This document shows positions 24,010 to 32,933 of a DNA stretch of 39,224 bases, one piece after another. The position numbers were made by a program, and so were the translations under genes. The DNA is taken from assembly GCA_964439955.1 (NCBI GenBank), contig CAYTPX010000017.1, positions 1-39,224 on the forward strand, given 5' to 3'. The DNA comes from UBA1794 sp964439955. GTDB lineage: Bacteria > Bacteroidota > Bacteroidia > Bacteroidales > Bacteroidaceae. Within the stretch, counting starts at the first letter, position 1. The number at the start of each line of letters is the position of its first letter. Under the pieces are notes generated by a model. It was not told where the DNA came from. It made no database searches and saw nothing but the letters and a program-made list of their open reading frames with translations.

Positions 24010-25629
24010 ATGCTACACCCGTTTCCCCCGGACACTCCCCTCTCCCCCTTACCCCGGCTCTTCACCTACCCCTTCTGCTACGAGCCGCACCCCCTGTGCC
24101 GCCGCGCCGCCGAGGCGGTGAAAGGCTACCTCGCCACGCGCGACGAATGGCAGGCGGAACTGCGGAAAGGCAAGATGTTCGGTGTGCTCGTCGCAGAAGC
24201 CCCGGACGGACGAGTCGGCTATTTGGCCGCCTTCTCCGGCATCCTGGCCGGGAAAGCCAACCACCCCTACTTCGTACCCCCGGTCTACGACCTGCAAGAC
24301 CCCGCCGGATTCTTCCCCAGGGAGGAAGCTGCCATCGGGCAACTCAACGCCCGCATCCGCGAAGCCGAGGCCGACCCGCGGTACCTCGCCTTGCGCGACG
24401 AACACGGACGCCTGCAAGCCGAAGCCGAGCAGCGCATCTCCGCCGCCCGCCAAGCCCTGAAGACGGCCAAGGCGCGGCGCGACTCAGAACGCGCCGCAGG
24501 CGCAAGCCAAGAAACCCTCACGCGCCTCATCCGCGAAAGCCAGCACGAAAAAGCCGAATTCCACCGGCTAAAGAAACAGTGGGAAGCACGCTTGGAAGCC
24601 AGCCGGGACGCTTGCGCCCCATACAAGGAAACCCTCACCCGCCTCAAGCACGAGCGGCACACGCGTTCCGCCGCAGCCCAGGAACGCATCTTCCGCTACT
24701 TCCGCATGCGCAACGCCCGCGGGGAAGAAAAAGACCTCTGCGAAATATTCGCCGCCACACCGCAAGGTTTTCCCCCCGCAGGCAGCGGCGAGTGTGCCGC
24801 GCCCAAACTGCTGCAATACGCCTTCCTCCACCACCTGCGCCCCGTGGCCATGGCCGAGTTTTGGTGGGGTAACTCCCCCAAGGACACCCTGCGCCGACAC
24901 GGCCACTACTACCCTGCCTGCACGGAAAAGTGCGGCCCCATCCTGCACTTCATGCTCGAGGGAATGGAAGTGGAGCCGGACCCGCTGGCCGAAGACCGCT
25001 ACCGCGGGGCAGAACTCGAAGTGCTCTACGAAGACCCGTGGCTCGTGGCGGTCAGGAAGCCCGAAAGCATGCTTTCCGTGCCCGGGAAGAAAGGGACGTT
25101 TTCCGTCCTCGACTGGCTCCGCACCCGTTACCCGGAAGCCACGGGGCCGCTGCTGGTCCACCGCTTGGACATGGACACCTCGGGAATCCTCCTCGCCGCC
25201 AAGTCAAAAGCGGCACACCAAAACCTCCAAGCGCAGTTCAAGAACCACAGCATACGCAAGACCTACGTGGCCATCCTAGAAGGGGAGGTGAAAGCCGACG
25301 AGGGAAGCATCGACCTCCCCCTGCGCCTCGACCCGCCAAACCGTCCGCGCCGCACAATCGACCGCCTCCACGGCAAACCCGCCCTCACCCGCTTCCGGGT
25401 CGTCACACGCAAGGGCAGGCACACGCGGGTATTGTTCTTCCCCCTGACAGGGCGCACCCACCAGTTACGCGTCCATGCCGCACATCCCGAGGGGCTCGAT
25501 GCCCCCATCCTCGGCGACCGCCTCTACGGCACAACCGCCGGGCGGCTTTACCTGCACGCCGCATCGCTCGAATTCGTCCACCCCGCAACAAACCTGTCCG
25601 TGCGCATCGACTGTCCGTCCGGTTTCTAA
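24010..25629 (+). CDS. RluA-family RNA pseudouridine synthase with long N-terminal extension
   Basis: Predicted to convert uridine to pseudouridine in rRNA or tRNA. It has 539 residues from ATG 24010 (MLHPFPPDTPLS). The catalytic part is C-terminal (about 335-539): LEVLYEDPWLVAVRKP, VHRLDMDTSGILL with the active Asp387, RKTYVAILEG, and GRTHQLRVHAAH. The first 330 residues are a Bacteroidetes-type extension: a conserved start (FTYPFCYEPHPLCRRAA, KGKMFGVLV, GYLAAFSGIL), a long coiled coil at about 110-235 rich in Glu/Arg/Ala, and a segment with NSPKDTLRRHGHYYPAC before the synthase domain. The role of the extension is unknown; it may dock on the ribosome or RNA. The modified base cannot be told from sequence. 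Confidence 0.85.
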   Translation: MLHPFPPDTPLSPLPRLFTYPFCYEPHPLCRRAAEAVKGYLATRDEWQAELRKGKMFGVLVAEAPDGRVGYLAAFSGILAGKANHPYFVPPVYDLQDPAGFFPREEAAIGQLNARIREAEADPRYLALRDEHGRLQAEAEQRISAARQALKTAKARRDSERAAGASQETLTRLIRESQHEKAEFHRLKKQWEARLEASRDACAPYKETLTRLKHERHTRSAAAQERIFRYFRMRNARGEEKDLCEIFAATPQGFPPAGSGECAAPKLLQYAFLHHLRPVAMAEFWWGNSPKDTLRRHGHYYPACTEKCGPILHFMLEGMEVEPDPLAEDRYRGAELEVLYEDPWLVAVRKPESMLSVPGKKGTFSVLDWLRTRYPEATGPLLVHRLDMDTSGILLAAKSKAAHQNLQAQFKNHSIRKTYVAILEGEVKADEGSIDLPLRLDPPNRPRRTIDRLHGKPALTRFRVVTRKGRHTRVLFFPLTGRTHQLRVHAAHPEGLDAPILGDRLYGTTAGRLYLHAASLEFVHPATNLSVRIDCPSGF

Positions 25630-25680
25630 GCATGTTCCCCGGAACACCCCTCCGGAAAAGGGGAAACGCGTCCCAAGGAC

Positions 25681-25720
25681 AAAAAGAAACCCGCCGTCCC
25701 CAAACAGGGGAACGACGGGG
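25681..25720 (-). terminator. Terminator of the CydB-like gene
   Basis: On the minus strand CCCGTCGTTCCCC (25719-25707) pairs with GGGGACGGCGGG (25701-25690) around a TGTTT loop, followed by TTTCTTTTT. It lies about 45 bases past the minus-strand stop. On the plus strand there is no T tract. Confidence 0.65.
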
Positions 25721-25763
25721 TAAGACATGGAATCCTCCGATACGGAACAGACAAGGACAGGGG

Positions 25764-26879
25764 TCAGCGGGCTTCGCCTCCGGGATACTCAGAACGGCGG
25801 ATGCGGGAAACGACCCACATCAGCCCGGCCAGGAGCAACAAGATGCCTACCACCAACAGGACAGCCAATACGCCCGTAGAAGCATGGCTATTCGCCACCG
25901 AAAGCGAATGCTGCCAGTCCTGTGCGGAAGGCAGGAAGGGAGTGCCATGCAACCCCGCTGCCAGCAACAAAGCCGTAAAAGAAAATACCGTACCCGTCGC
26001 CGCAAGCAGGAAACCCATGCAGAAAGCGGGACGAAAAATCGTGCGGAAAATGCCAAAAGCCAACAGTCCGATGCCCAAAAGCAAAATGAATGCCACGGCC
26101 GGCATCTCCACAAAATTCTGCAAATACTTATGGAGCACGCCGACAAACATGCCGTTGCTCCAAACAAGCCCCACGCGCATGCACAAGCGCACCACGAAGG
26201 CGAGGAAAAAGATGAGGAAGAACACCGTCTCCGTCAAGAGCAACTTGCGAATGCGCCCGTGCACTTCGTCGGAAACGCCTTTCCCTACAAGATAAAGCAT
26301 GCTCAAGATACGTGCCAAATACAAAAGGGCGACACCCAGAAGGAGGTTGTCGAGCACCATGAACGCCTCCAGTCCTGATGCTTGCCCGAACCATACCCCG
26401 CCGACGGGCCGCAACATGCTGTCGCCATCTATCGCCATTTCCACCAAAAACGGCGCGCCGCAAAAAAAGCAGCCGAAGAGCGTGCCAACCAAAAGCGGGC
26501 ATACAATGCCGACGAGCGTAGAAAGCGAAAAACCGGCCATCTTCACCCATCCGCGGGAAGAGAGCCTCATCAGGCCCGAAGCGGCAGCGAGCAGGAAAGA
26601 AAGCAACAAGGCTGACCACAGACCCTTGGCATTAACGACAAAAACACGGAAATACAAGGGGAACGCAGCACAGAGCATGCCGACAAACACAAGCAACGAA
26701 AGCAGCGGGCCATACCACATGCGGGAAAAAAAGGCATCCAGCCCCGAACGGCCTTCCATGCCGCGCGCAAAAGTCCGCACCACCGTATTCCCACCCAAGG
26801 AGAGCATGAAGACGGGGAGCAATCCGCCCAAAATTGATACTACGACCCAAACAAAATGGGCTAAAAGGGAGTCTGTCAT
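25764..26879 (-). CDS. Divergent CydB-like membrane protein (cytochrome bd oxidase subunit II family), no CydA partner nearby
   Basis: A 371-residue protein with about nine membrane segments. I start at ATG 26879 (MTDSLLAHFVW), downstream of a promoter box; a longer reading is rejected. The whole chain lines up with Bacteroidetes CydB as I remember it: GGNTVVRTF, CAAFPLYFRVF (CydB has A-A-F-P there), CPLLVGTLFGCFFCG, GLEAFMVLDNLLLGVALLYLAR, FFLAFVVRLCM, HKYLQNFVEMP, FGIFRTIF and near the end SLSVANSHAST, like the N-A-S-S region of CydB. It is a single-gene unit, convergent with the pseudouridine synthase gene and divergent from tolC, with no cydA. It may pair with a distant CydA, or be a repurposed paralogue. 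Confidence 0.65.
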   Translation of the reverse strand: MTDSLLAHFVWVVVSILGGLLPVFMLSLGGNTVVRTFARGMEGRSGLDAFFSRMWYGPLLSLLVFVGMLCAAFPLYFRVFVVNAKGLWSALLLSFLLAAASGLMRLSSRGWVKMAGFSLSTLVGIVCPLLVGTLFGCFFCGAPFLVEMAIDGDSMLRPVGGVWFGQASGLEAFMVLDNLLLGVALLYLARILSMLYLVGKGVSDEVHGRIRKLLLTETVFFLIFFLAFVVRLCMRVGLVWSNGMFVGVLHKYLQNFVEMPAVAFILLLGIGLLAFGIFRTIFRPAFCMGFLLAATGTVFSFTALLLAAGLHGTPFLPSAQDWQHSLSVANSHASTGVLAVLLVVGILLLLAGLMWVVSRIRRSEYPGGEAR

Positions 26880-26916
26880 ACGAATAGAGATATTGAGTTT
26901 TCCAACAAATCGCGTG

Positions 26917-26924
26917 CAAATATA
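26917..26924 (-). promoter_or_regulatory. Promoter -7 box for the CydB-like gene
   Basis: The minus strand reads TATATTTG, matching TAnnTTTG, with a T run about 20 bases upstream in place of TTG. The leader to ATG 26879 would be about 35 bases. Confidence 0.55.
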
Positions 26925-27029
26925 GAGAATCCGCTTTGCGTGTAAAAAAATAATCGGGAAATCCACCCGTTTTGCCGACAGATTTCCCGCCCATATCTAT
27001 TCTTTTTTCCAAAAAATAGAGTTAATCAT

Positions 27030-27037
27030 TATCTTTG
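27030..27037 (+). promoter_or_regulatory. Promoter -7 box for the efflux/two-component operon
   Basis: TATCTTTG matches TAnnTTTG exactly. It lies 33 bases before the tolC-like ATG. No other such box is evident in the short gaps between the downstream genes, so this may drive all six genes. Confidence 0.6.
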
Positions 27038-27069
27038 CAACTTGAAAAATACAAAGAACCTACTCCGCA

Positions 27070-28407
27070 ATGAAGAAAAGAAACATCCTCGCGGCCCTGC
27101 TGCTGGCTTCCATCTTGCCGACCCATGCGCAGGAAAAGCCACAAACATGGACATTAGAATCGTGCATCGCCTATGCCTTGGAGCGAAACATTTCCATCAA
27201 ACAAAGCCAAAACACGCTGGAACAGAATTTGGTGGATACCAAATCGGCCAAAGCCGCCCTATTCCCTTCACTCAGCTTCAATACCTCGCACAACTATAAC
27301 AACCAACCATATGGAGGATTGGGCAGCGTGGGCAGCAGCTACAACGACGGAAGCATCAACAACTATACGGGGAGCTACAACCTGAGTGCAAACCTTACCA
27401 TCTACAACGGCGGACGAAACCTGAACAACATCCGCTACAACAAACTCCTCAGCCAGACGGCAGAAGAAAACATCGCCGAACAAAAGAACCAAGTGATCCT
27501 GTCCGTATTGCAAGCCTACTTGCAGATTCTGTACGCCACCGAGGCCGTGCATATCAACCTCTCTACCCTGCAATCCGACTCAGCCCAGCTCCAACGCACC
27601 CAAGAGCTAATGAACAACGGGCTGATGACGAGGGTAGACGTGGCGCAAATGGAGTCGCAACTCAGCACCGACGCTTACCAATTGGTGCAATCGCAGACCA
27701 GCTTGGCGAATTATGAGCTGCAACTGAAGCAATTGCTCGAGATAGAAGGCAGCGAAAAGATGGTATTGGCCCTTCCCGAAATATCCGACGAAGAGGTGCT
27801 CACGCTGCTCCCAGACAAAGAAGATGTGTACGCCACGGCACTGAGCATCATGCCCGAAATTAAAGCGGGGAAACTCTCGACGGAAGCTGCCGAGGTGAAC
27901 GAAAAGATTGCCAAAGCCGGTTATTACCCCACCATCAGCCTGCAGGCATCCACAGGGACGGGGAGCAACTCGGCCAGTGACTTAGGGTTCGGCAAACAGC
28001 TCAAGCAAAGTTGGAACAACACGGTAGGCATCTCGCTCTCGCTGCCTTTGCTCGACAACCGTTCGAATAAGAGCAGCGTGGAAAAAGCCCGCCTCCAAAC
28101 GCTCAGCAGCAAGCTTTCCGAAAGCGAAACGGCCAAGACCCTGTATGAAACCATCGAGCAAGCTTGGCAAAACGCCTATTCCTCACAGAACGAATATCTT
28201 GCCGCCTGCGAAAAAGAGAAGTATGCGCGACAGAGTTACGACCTCGTCAGCCAACAATATGCCCAAGGGTTGAAGAACACCGTGGAACTGATTACCGAGA
28301 AAAACACCTACCTAAGCGCACGACAAGAGAAGATACAAGCCAAATACATGTCGCTACTCAACCAAAAGCTCCTGCGCTTCTACCAAGGCGAGCAGCCTAC
28401 ACTCTGA
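27070..28407 (+). CDS. TolC-family outer membrane efflux protein
   Basis: Outer-membrane exit duct of a tripartite efflux pump. It has 445 residues with a signal peptide of about 20 (ends THAQ). The two related helical-hairpin halves of the OEP family are visible: the first from WTLESCIAYALERNISIKQ through an aromatic/Asn-rich beta region (SFNTSHNYNNQPYGG) to GLMTRVDVAQMESQL, the second from EVNEKIAKAGYYPTISLQAS to the helical end QYAQGLKNTVELITEKNTYL. It is first of six plus-strand genes and 42 bases before the MacA-like gene. Confidence 0.9.
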   Translation: MKKRNILAALLLASILPTHAQEKPQTWTLESCIAYALERNISIKQSQNTLEQNLVDTKSAKAALFPSLSFNTSHNYNNQPYGGLGSVGSSYNDGSINNYTGSYNLSANLTIYNGGRNLNNIRYNKLLSQTAEENIAEQKNQVILSVLQAYLQILYATEAVHINLSTLQSDSAQLQRTQELMNNGLMTRVDVAQMESQLSTDAYQLVQSQTSLANYELQLKQLLEIEGSEKMVLALPEISDEEVLTLLPDKEDVYATALSIMPEIKAGKLSTEAAEVNEKIAKAGYYPTISLQASTGTGSNSASDLGFGKQLKQSWNNTVGISLSLPLLDNRSNKSSVEKARLQTLSSKLSESETAKTLYETIEQAWQNAYSSQNEYLAACEKEKYARQSYDLVSQQYAQGLKNTVELITEKNTYLSARQEKIQAKYMSLLNQKLLRFYQGEQPTL

Positions 28408-28449
28408 ATAACAACCAATAGAATAAAACAATAAACACCCAACAAAAAT

Positions 28450-29676
28450 ATGAAACTCCTACAAAAGAAACAAACAATCATCCTTGTGGTAGTCGTTATA
28501 GCCATAGCGGTTGCTGCATGGGCAGTATGGGGGCCGTCGCCGGCCAACAAGGTAACGTTCACAAACACCCGGATAGAACGCGGAACCATCAATAGCTCCA
28601 TAACCGCCACCGGCACCATCGAGCCTATCACGCAGGTGGAAGTCGGTACGCAGGTGTCCGGAATCATCGACAAGATCTACGTCGATTACAACTCCGTCGT
28701 AAAGAAAGGGCAACTCCTTGCCGAACTTGACAAAGTAAACTTGGAGAACGCCCTCCGGTCCGCCGAAGCCAATATGAACACGGCCCAGACGGAATACGAG
28801 TACCAACTCAAGAATTACGAACGCTACAAGGCACTCCATGAGAAAAAACTCGTCTCCGACTCCGAATACGAGGAGACTTACTACAACTACCGCAAGGCCT
28901 ACAACGACTACGAGGTAAGCAAAAACAACTACGAAGAGGCACGGACGAACCTTGGGTACGCCATGATTTACTCTACCATCGACGGCATCGTCCTCTCCAA
29001 GGAAGTGGAAGAGGGACAAACCGTGGCGGCCAGCATGGAGACCCCGACGCTTTTCATCATAGCCCAAGACTTGAAACAAATGCAAGTCGTAGCCGATGTA
29101 GACGAAGCTGACATAGGCAACGTAGAAGAAGGGCAACGCGTTACATTCACGGTAGACACTTACCCGGAAGACGTGTTCCAAGGGCATGTGACCCAAGTGC
29201 GCTTGGAAGCGACGGAAACGAACAACGTCGTAACCTACGAGGTAGTCATCGAAGCCCCCAACGAGAACTTGAAACTCAAGCCAGGCCTTACCGCCAACGT
29301 GAACATCTATACGATGGAAAAGGAGAATATCCTGACCGTCCCTGCCAAGGCGCTCCGTTTCAGCCCCGAGGAAGGGATAATAGGCAAGGAGGACATCGTG
29401 GAAAAAGCTGACGACATCATAGAAGACGCCACGCACAAGATCCTTTGGCAACGCGAAGGGAAGACCTTCAAAGCCATACCGGTGGAAATCGGCATCAGCA
29501 ACGGCTCACTCACCGAGATAGTCAGCGGCATCGAAGAAGGCACTGCCGTCGTATTGGAAGCCACTGCCGGAGCTCCGGGAGAAAGCCCGGAATCCGCCGA
29601 TGCCTCGGGAGAGAGCAGCGAGGAACGTTCCCCCTTCATGCCCGGCCCGCCCAGCAATAACAATAAGAAGAAATAA
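28450..29676 (+). CDS. MacA-type periplasmic adaptor (membrane fusion protein)
   Basis: Links the inner-membrane ABC transporter to the TolC duct. It has 408 residues: one N-terminal anchor (about 8-27), lipoyl-like halves (TGTIEPITQVEVGTQVSGII and NLGYAMIYSTIDGIVLSKEVEEGQTV), between them a helical hairpin (about 95-160, Tyr/Glu/Asn-rich), then beta-barrel (VVADVDEADIGNVEEGQRV) and membrane-proximal domains (KPGLTANVNIYT). The C-terminal tail is rich in Ser/Pro/Asn (ending PGPPSNNNKKK). The ATPase gene follows 17 bases later. The substrate is unknown; MacAB relatives export macrolides, peptides or lipid-like molecules. Confidence 0.9.
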   Translation: MKLLQKKQTIILVVVVIAIAVAAWAVWGPSPANKVTFTNTRIERGTINSSITATGTIEPITQVEVGTQVSGIIDKIYVDYNSVVKKGQLLAELDKVNLENALRSAEANMNTAQTEYEYQLKNYERYKALHEKKLVSDSEYEETYYNYRKAYNDYEVSKNNYEEARTNLGYAMIYSTIDGIVLSKEVEEGQTVAASMETPTLFIIAQDLKQMQVVADVDEADIGNVEEGQRVTFTVDTYPEDVFQGHVTQVRLEATETNNVVTYEVVIEAPNENLKLKPGLTANVNIYTMEKENILTVPAKALRFSPEEGIIGKEDIVEKADDIIEDATHKILWQREGKTFKAIPVEIGISNGSLTEIVSGIEEGTAVVLEATAGAPGESPESADASGESSEERSPFMPGPPSNNNKKK

Positions 29677-29693
29677 CGCACGCGAGAAGAAGC

Positions 29694-30440
29694 ATGGAAA
29701 AGAAAGCCATTATCGAACTGGAACAAATCCGGCGGAACTTCCAAGTGGGCGACGAAACGGTGCATGCCCTGCGCGGAGTCTCCTTCACAATCCGCGAAGG
29801 GGAGTTCGTGACCATCATGGGCACCTCCGGTTCCGGGAAATCCACCTTGCTCAACATACTCGGCTGCCTGGACACGCCGACCGAAGGCGAATACCGGTTG
29901 GACGGGATACCCGTGCGTTCCATGAGCAAGTCCGAGCGTGCCATACTGCGCAACCGCAAGATCGGTTTCGTATTCCAGAACTACAACCTGCTGGCCAAGA
30001 CGACGGCAGTGGAAAACGTAGAGCTACCGCTCATGTATAACCCCGCCATCAAATCAGCCGAGCGGCGCACACGGTCCATCAAAGCCCTGCAAGCCGTAGG
30101 GCTGGGCAACCGCTTGGAGCACAAGAGCAACCAGATGTCCGGAGGGCAGATGCAGCGCGTGGCCATAGCCCGGGCGCTGGTCAATGAGCCCGCCGTCATC
30201 TTGGCCGACGAAGCCACCGGAAACCTCGACACGCGCACCTCGTTCGAGATATTGGTCCTCTTCCAGAAGCTACATGCCCAAGGGAAAACCATCATCTTCG
30301 TGACGCACAACCCGGAAATCTCCTCATACAGCAGCCGCAACATCGTGCTGCGCGACGGACACGTGACCGAAGATACGCCTAACCGGTGCATCCGTTCGGC
30401 CGAAGAAGCCCTCAAAGAGCTCCCTGTGGTGGAGGACTAA
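29694..30440 (+). CDS. ABC transporter ATPase (MacB/LolD type)
   Basis: Cytoplasmic ATPase for the permease encoded next. It has 248 residues. Walker A GTSGSGKST is at 43-51, with Q-loop VFQNYNLLAKTTAVENVELP, signature SGGQMQRVAIARAL, Walker B VILADEATGNLD and switch His FVTHNPE. This is the stand-alone equivalent of the MacB N-terminal domain. The 114-base gap before the permease gene contains a terminator-like hairpin. Confidence 0.94.
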   Translation: MEKKAIIELEQIRRNFQVGDETVHALRGVSFTIREGEFVTIMGTSGSGKSTLLNILGCLDTPTEGEYRLDGIPVRSMSKSERAILRNRKIGFVFQNYNLLAKTTAVENVELPLMYNPAIKSAERRTRSIKALQAVGLGNRLEHKSNQMSGGQMQRVAIARALVNEPAVILADEATGNLDTRTSFEILVLFQKLHAQGKTIIFVTHNPEISSYSSRNIVLRDGHVTEDTPNRCIRSAEEALKELPVVED

Positions 30441-30467
30441 AAAGAAAAAACATGCAAGGGAATAAAG

Positions 30468-30511
30468 AAAAAAGCGCCTGCACTTTCCCTAACCGGATAC
30501 AGCGCTTTTTT
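30468..30511 (+). promoter_or_regulatory. Terminator-like hairpin between ATPase and permease genes; palindrome family member 6
   Basis: AAAAAAGCGC (30468-30477) pairs perfectly with GCGCTTTTTT (30502-30511), extended by a bulged CTG/CAG. The 3' arm ends in six T, as in an intrinsic terminator. The 5' half, through the loop, matches 11404-11426 almost exactly. Within an operon it could attenuate permease and regulator expression. Confidence 0.55.
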
Positions 30512-30554
30512 CAAAAATCCCCTGCGAGAAAACAACCCAACAAAGCCGGAAAAC

Positions 30555-31775
30555 ATGAACTTTGCCAACCTTTTCAAAATAGCCCTCAAGGCACTTAGCA
30601 ACAACAAGCTGCGCGGCTTCCTAACCATGCTTGGCATCATCATCGGCGTGGCGGCCGTCATCACCATGCTGGCCATCGGACAAGGCACCAAACGCAGCAT
30701 CCAGAAACAAATCTCCGAGATGGGGTCGAACATGATCATGATACATCCCGGAGGCGACATGCGGGGCGGCGTGCGGCTGGAAGCCAGCGAAATGCAGACG
30801 CTCAAGATAAAAGACTTCACCGACATCGCGGAACAATGCAAATACGTGCAGGCCACCAGCCCTAACGTCAGCAGTTCCGGACAATTCATCTACGGTTCGA
30901 ACAACTACCCGGCCTCCATCAACGGCGTCAACCGCGACTATCTCACCATCCGGCAGCTGAAAGTGGAAGAAGGCGAGATGTTCACCGATGCCGACATCAA
31001 GAGCAGCGCCAAAGTCTGCGTCATCGGGAAAACCATCGTGGACAACCTTTTCCCCAATGGCGAAGACCCCATAGGGAAAGTCATACGCTTCAACAAGATT
31101 CCTTTCAGCGTAGTCGGCGTGCTCCAAGCCAAAGGATACAACAGCATGGGGCAAGACCAAGACGAAATAGTCCTCGCGCCTTACACGACGGTCATGAAGC
31201 GAATCTTGGCGCAAACCTACCTGCAAGGCATCTTCTGCTCCGCACTGACGGAAGGAATGACGGATGAGGCCGTCGAAGAAATCAGCGCAATCCTCCGTGC
31301 AAACCATAAGCTGAAGGCCGACGACGACGATGACTTCAACGTCCGCTCCCAAGAGGAACTCAGCTCCATGATGAACAGCACGACGGACATGCTGACCATC
31401 TTGTTAGCCTGCGTCGCAGGCATCTCGCTCATCGTGGGCGGCATCGGCATCATGAACATCATGTACGTGTCCGTAACTGAACGCACCAAAGAAATCGGAC
31501 TACGTATGAGCGTCGGGGCCCGGGGCATCGATATACTCTCCCAGTTCCTCATCGAAGCCATCCTCATCAGCGTGACAGGCGGGCTCATCGGGGTGCTCAT
31601 CGGGGTAACCTCCTCAATATGTGTCAATGCATTTGCCCACTGGCCCATCTATGTACAGCCGTGGAGCGTGGTCTTGAGCTTCGCAGTCTGCACCGTCACC
31701 GGTGTCTTCTTCGGGTGGTATCCCGCCAAGAAAGCCGCATCGCTCGACCCGATTGAGGCCATACGCTATGAATGA
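30555..31775 (+). CDS. MacB-type ABC transporter permease
   Basis: Inner-membrane permease with the MacB/FtsX plan, 406 residues. One membrane segment lies near the N-terminus (about 20-42: LTMLGIIIGVAAVITMLAIG), followed by a periplasmic MacB_PCD domain (about 50-270). Three further segments form the FtsX domain at the C-terminus (LLACVAGISLIVGGIGIMNIM, VTERTKEIGLRMSVGAR, VLSFAVCTVTGVFFGWYPAKKAASLDPIEAIRYE). The ending PIEAIRYE is the family hallmark. It works with the preceding ATPase and adaptor. Its stop overlaps the kinase start by eight bases. Confidence 0.93.
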   Translation: MNFANLFKIALKALSNNKLRGFLTMLGIIIGVAAVITMLAIGQGTKRSIQKQISEMGSNMIMIHPGGDMRGGVRLEASEMQTLKIKDFTDIAEQCKYVQATSPNVSSSGQFIYGSNNYPASINGVNRDYLTIRQLKVEEGEMFTDADIKSSAKVCVIGKTIVDNLFPNGEDPIGKVIRFNKIPFSVVGVLQAKGYNSMGQDQDEIVLAPYTTVMKRILAQTYLQGIFCSALTEGMTDEAVEEISAILRANHKLKADDDDDFNVRSQEELSSMMNSTTDMLTILLACVAGISLIVGGIGIMNIMYVSVTERTKEIGLRMSVGARGIDILSQFLIEAILISVTGGLIGVLIGVTSSICVNAFAHWPIYVQPWSVVLSFAVCTVTGVFFGWYPAKKAASLDPIEAIRYE

Positions 31776-32919
31776 ACCAAGAATCCAAAAAGCCGGGGTG
31801 GAAAGATGCCGCGTTCCGGAAATAGCAATCCACACCATCGTGTGTATTACCATACTCAGTTTCCCAGTTCTGATTATGGATACACGCCACTTCACCAGCG
31901 GAGAACTGTGGTATTATGCTTTCCTGCGCTTCTCTCTCCACCCCGTCATTTTGCTGGTTCTCTTCTACATCAACTACCTTTGGCTCATACCTAAAAAACT
32001 GTTCAGCGAACAAACGGTCGAATTCTTCTTTTGGAACATAGGATTCATCCTGCTCTTCAGCATCGCACTCCACTTGGTCCCTATGTTCATGCCACCCGAG
32101 CCAAACGAAAGTTTCGACCTGGCAGGGAAAATGGACAAGCCGCACAGACGGGAAATGCCCCCCCAATGGACTTTCCTGCTGCGAGACGCCTTCTCGTGCT
32201 GCATGCCTGTCATCATTGCGGTAAGCCTCCGCACAAACGCTCGTTGGCGCACAGCCGAGAATGCCCGGGAAAAAGCCGAAAAGAGCCGCACGGAGGCCGA
32301 GCTGAAGAACTTGAAAAACCAACTCAGCCCGCACTTCCTGCTCAACACGCTGAACAACATCTACGCACTCATCCTCTTCGACAGCGAAAAGGCACAGCAA
32401 GCAGTGCTCGACCTAAGCCGCCTGCTCCGCCACGTACTCTACGAAAGCCCGACAAGCTTCGTCGCCCTCTCAAAGGAGACCGCCTTCATACAAAACTACA
32501 TAGACTTAATGCGCATACGCTTGGCGGGGCATGTGGAACTCCAGACGGAATACCACGTCTCCCCCGAGAGTAACACGCCCATCGCCCCACTCCTGCTCAT
32601 CTCCCTCATCGAAAACGCCTTCAAGCACGGCATCAGCTCCGACAAGCCAAGCTTCATACACATACGCATTGAGGAGAAGCCCCAAGAAGAGGAAATCTAT
32701 TGCCTCATCCGGAACAGCTATTTCCCCAAAAAGGAAAGCGACAAAAGCGGGTCGGGCATAGGCCTCGGGCAAACAAGAAGCCGCCTCGAACTGCTCTACC
32801 CGGGGCAATACACTTGGACATACGGCCCAAATGCGGACAATACCGTCTATTCCTCCATACTCGTACTGCACGCGGGCCACATCCGCCTATCGGGTAACGG
32901 GGGGCAGCCCGCACACTAA
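31768..32919 (+). CDS. LytS/YehU-type sensor histidine kinase
   Basis: I start at ATG 31768 (MNEPRIQKAGVER), overlapping the permease stop, for 383 residues. Four or so membrane segments occupy about 20-160. The His_kinase domain has the phosphorylated His189 in QLSPHFLLNTLNNIYAL (usual form Q-x-N-P-H-F-L-F-N). The ATP-binding part has the N box LISLIENAFKHG and G box GSGIGLGQTRSRL. It has no separate periplasmic sensing domain, so it may sense the membrane or the transporter. It pairs with the LytTR regulator encoded 14 bases downstream. Confidence 0.92.
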   Translation: MNEPRIQKAGVERCRVPEIAIHTIVCITILSFPVLIMDTRHFTSGELWYYAFLRFSLHPVILLVLFYINYLWLIPKKLFSEQTVEFFFWNIGFILLFSIALHLVPMFMPPEPNESFDLAGKMDKPHRREMPPQWTFLLRDAFSCCMPVIIAVSLRTNARWRTAENAREKAEKSRTEAELKNLKNQLSPHFLLNTLNNIYALILFDSEKAQQAVLDLSRLLRHVLYESPTSFVALSKETAFIQNYIDLMRIRLAGHVELQTEYHVSPESNTPIAPLLLISLIENAFKHGISSDKPSFIHIRIEEKPQEEEIYCLIRNSYFPKKESDKSGSGIGLGQTRSRLELLYPGQYTWTYGPNADNTVYSSILVLHAGHIRLSGNGGQPAH

Positions 32920-32933
32920 AAAAGCAAAAAGCC

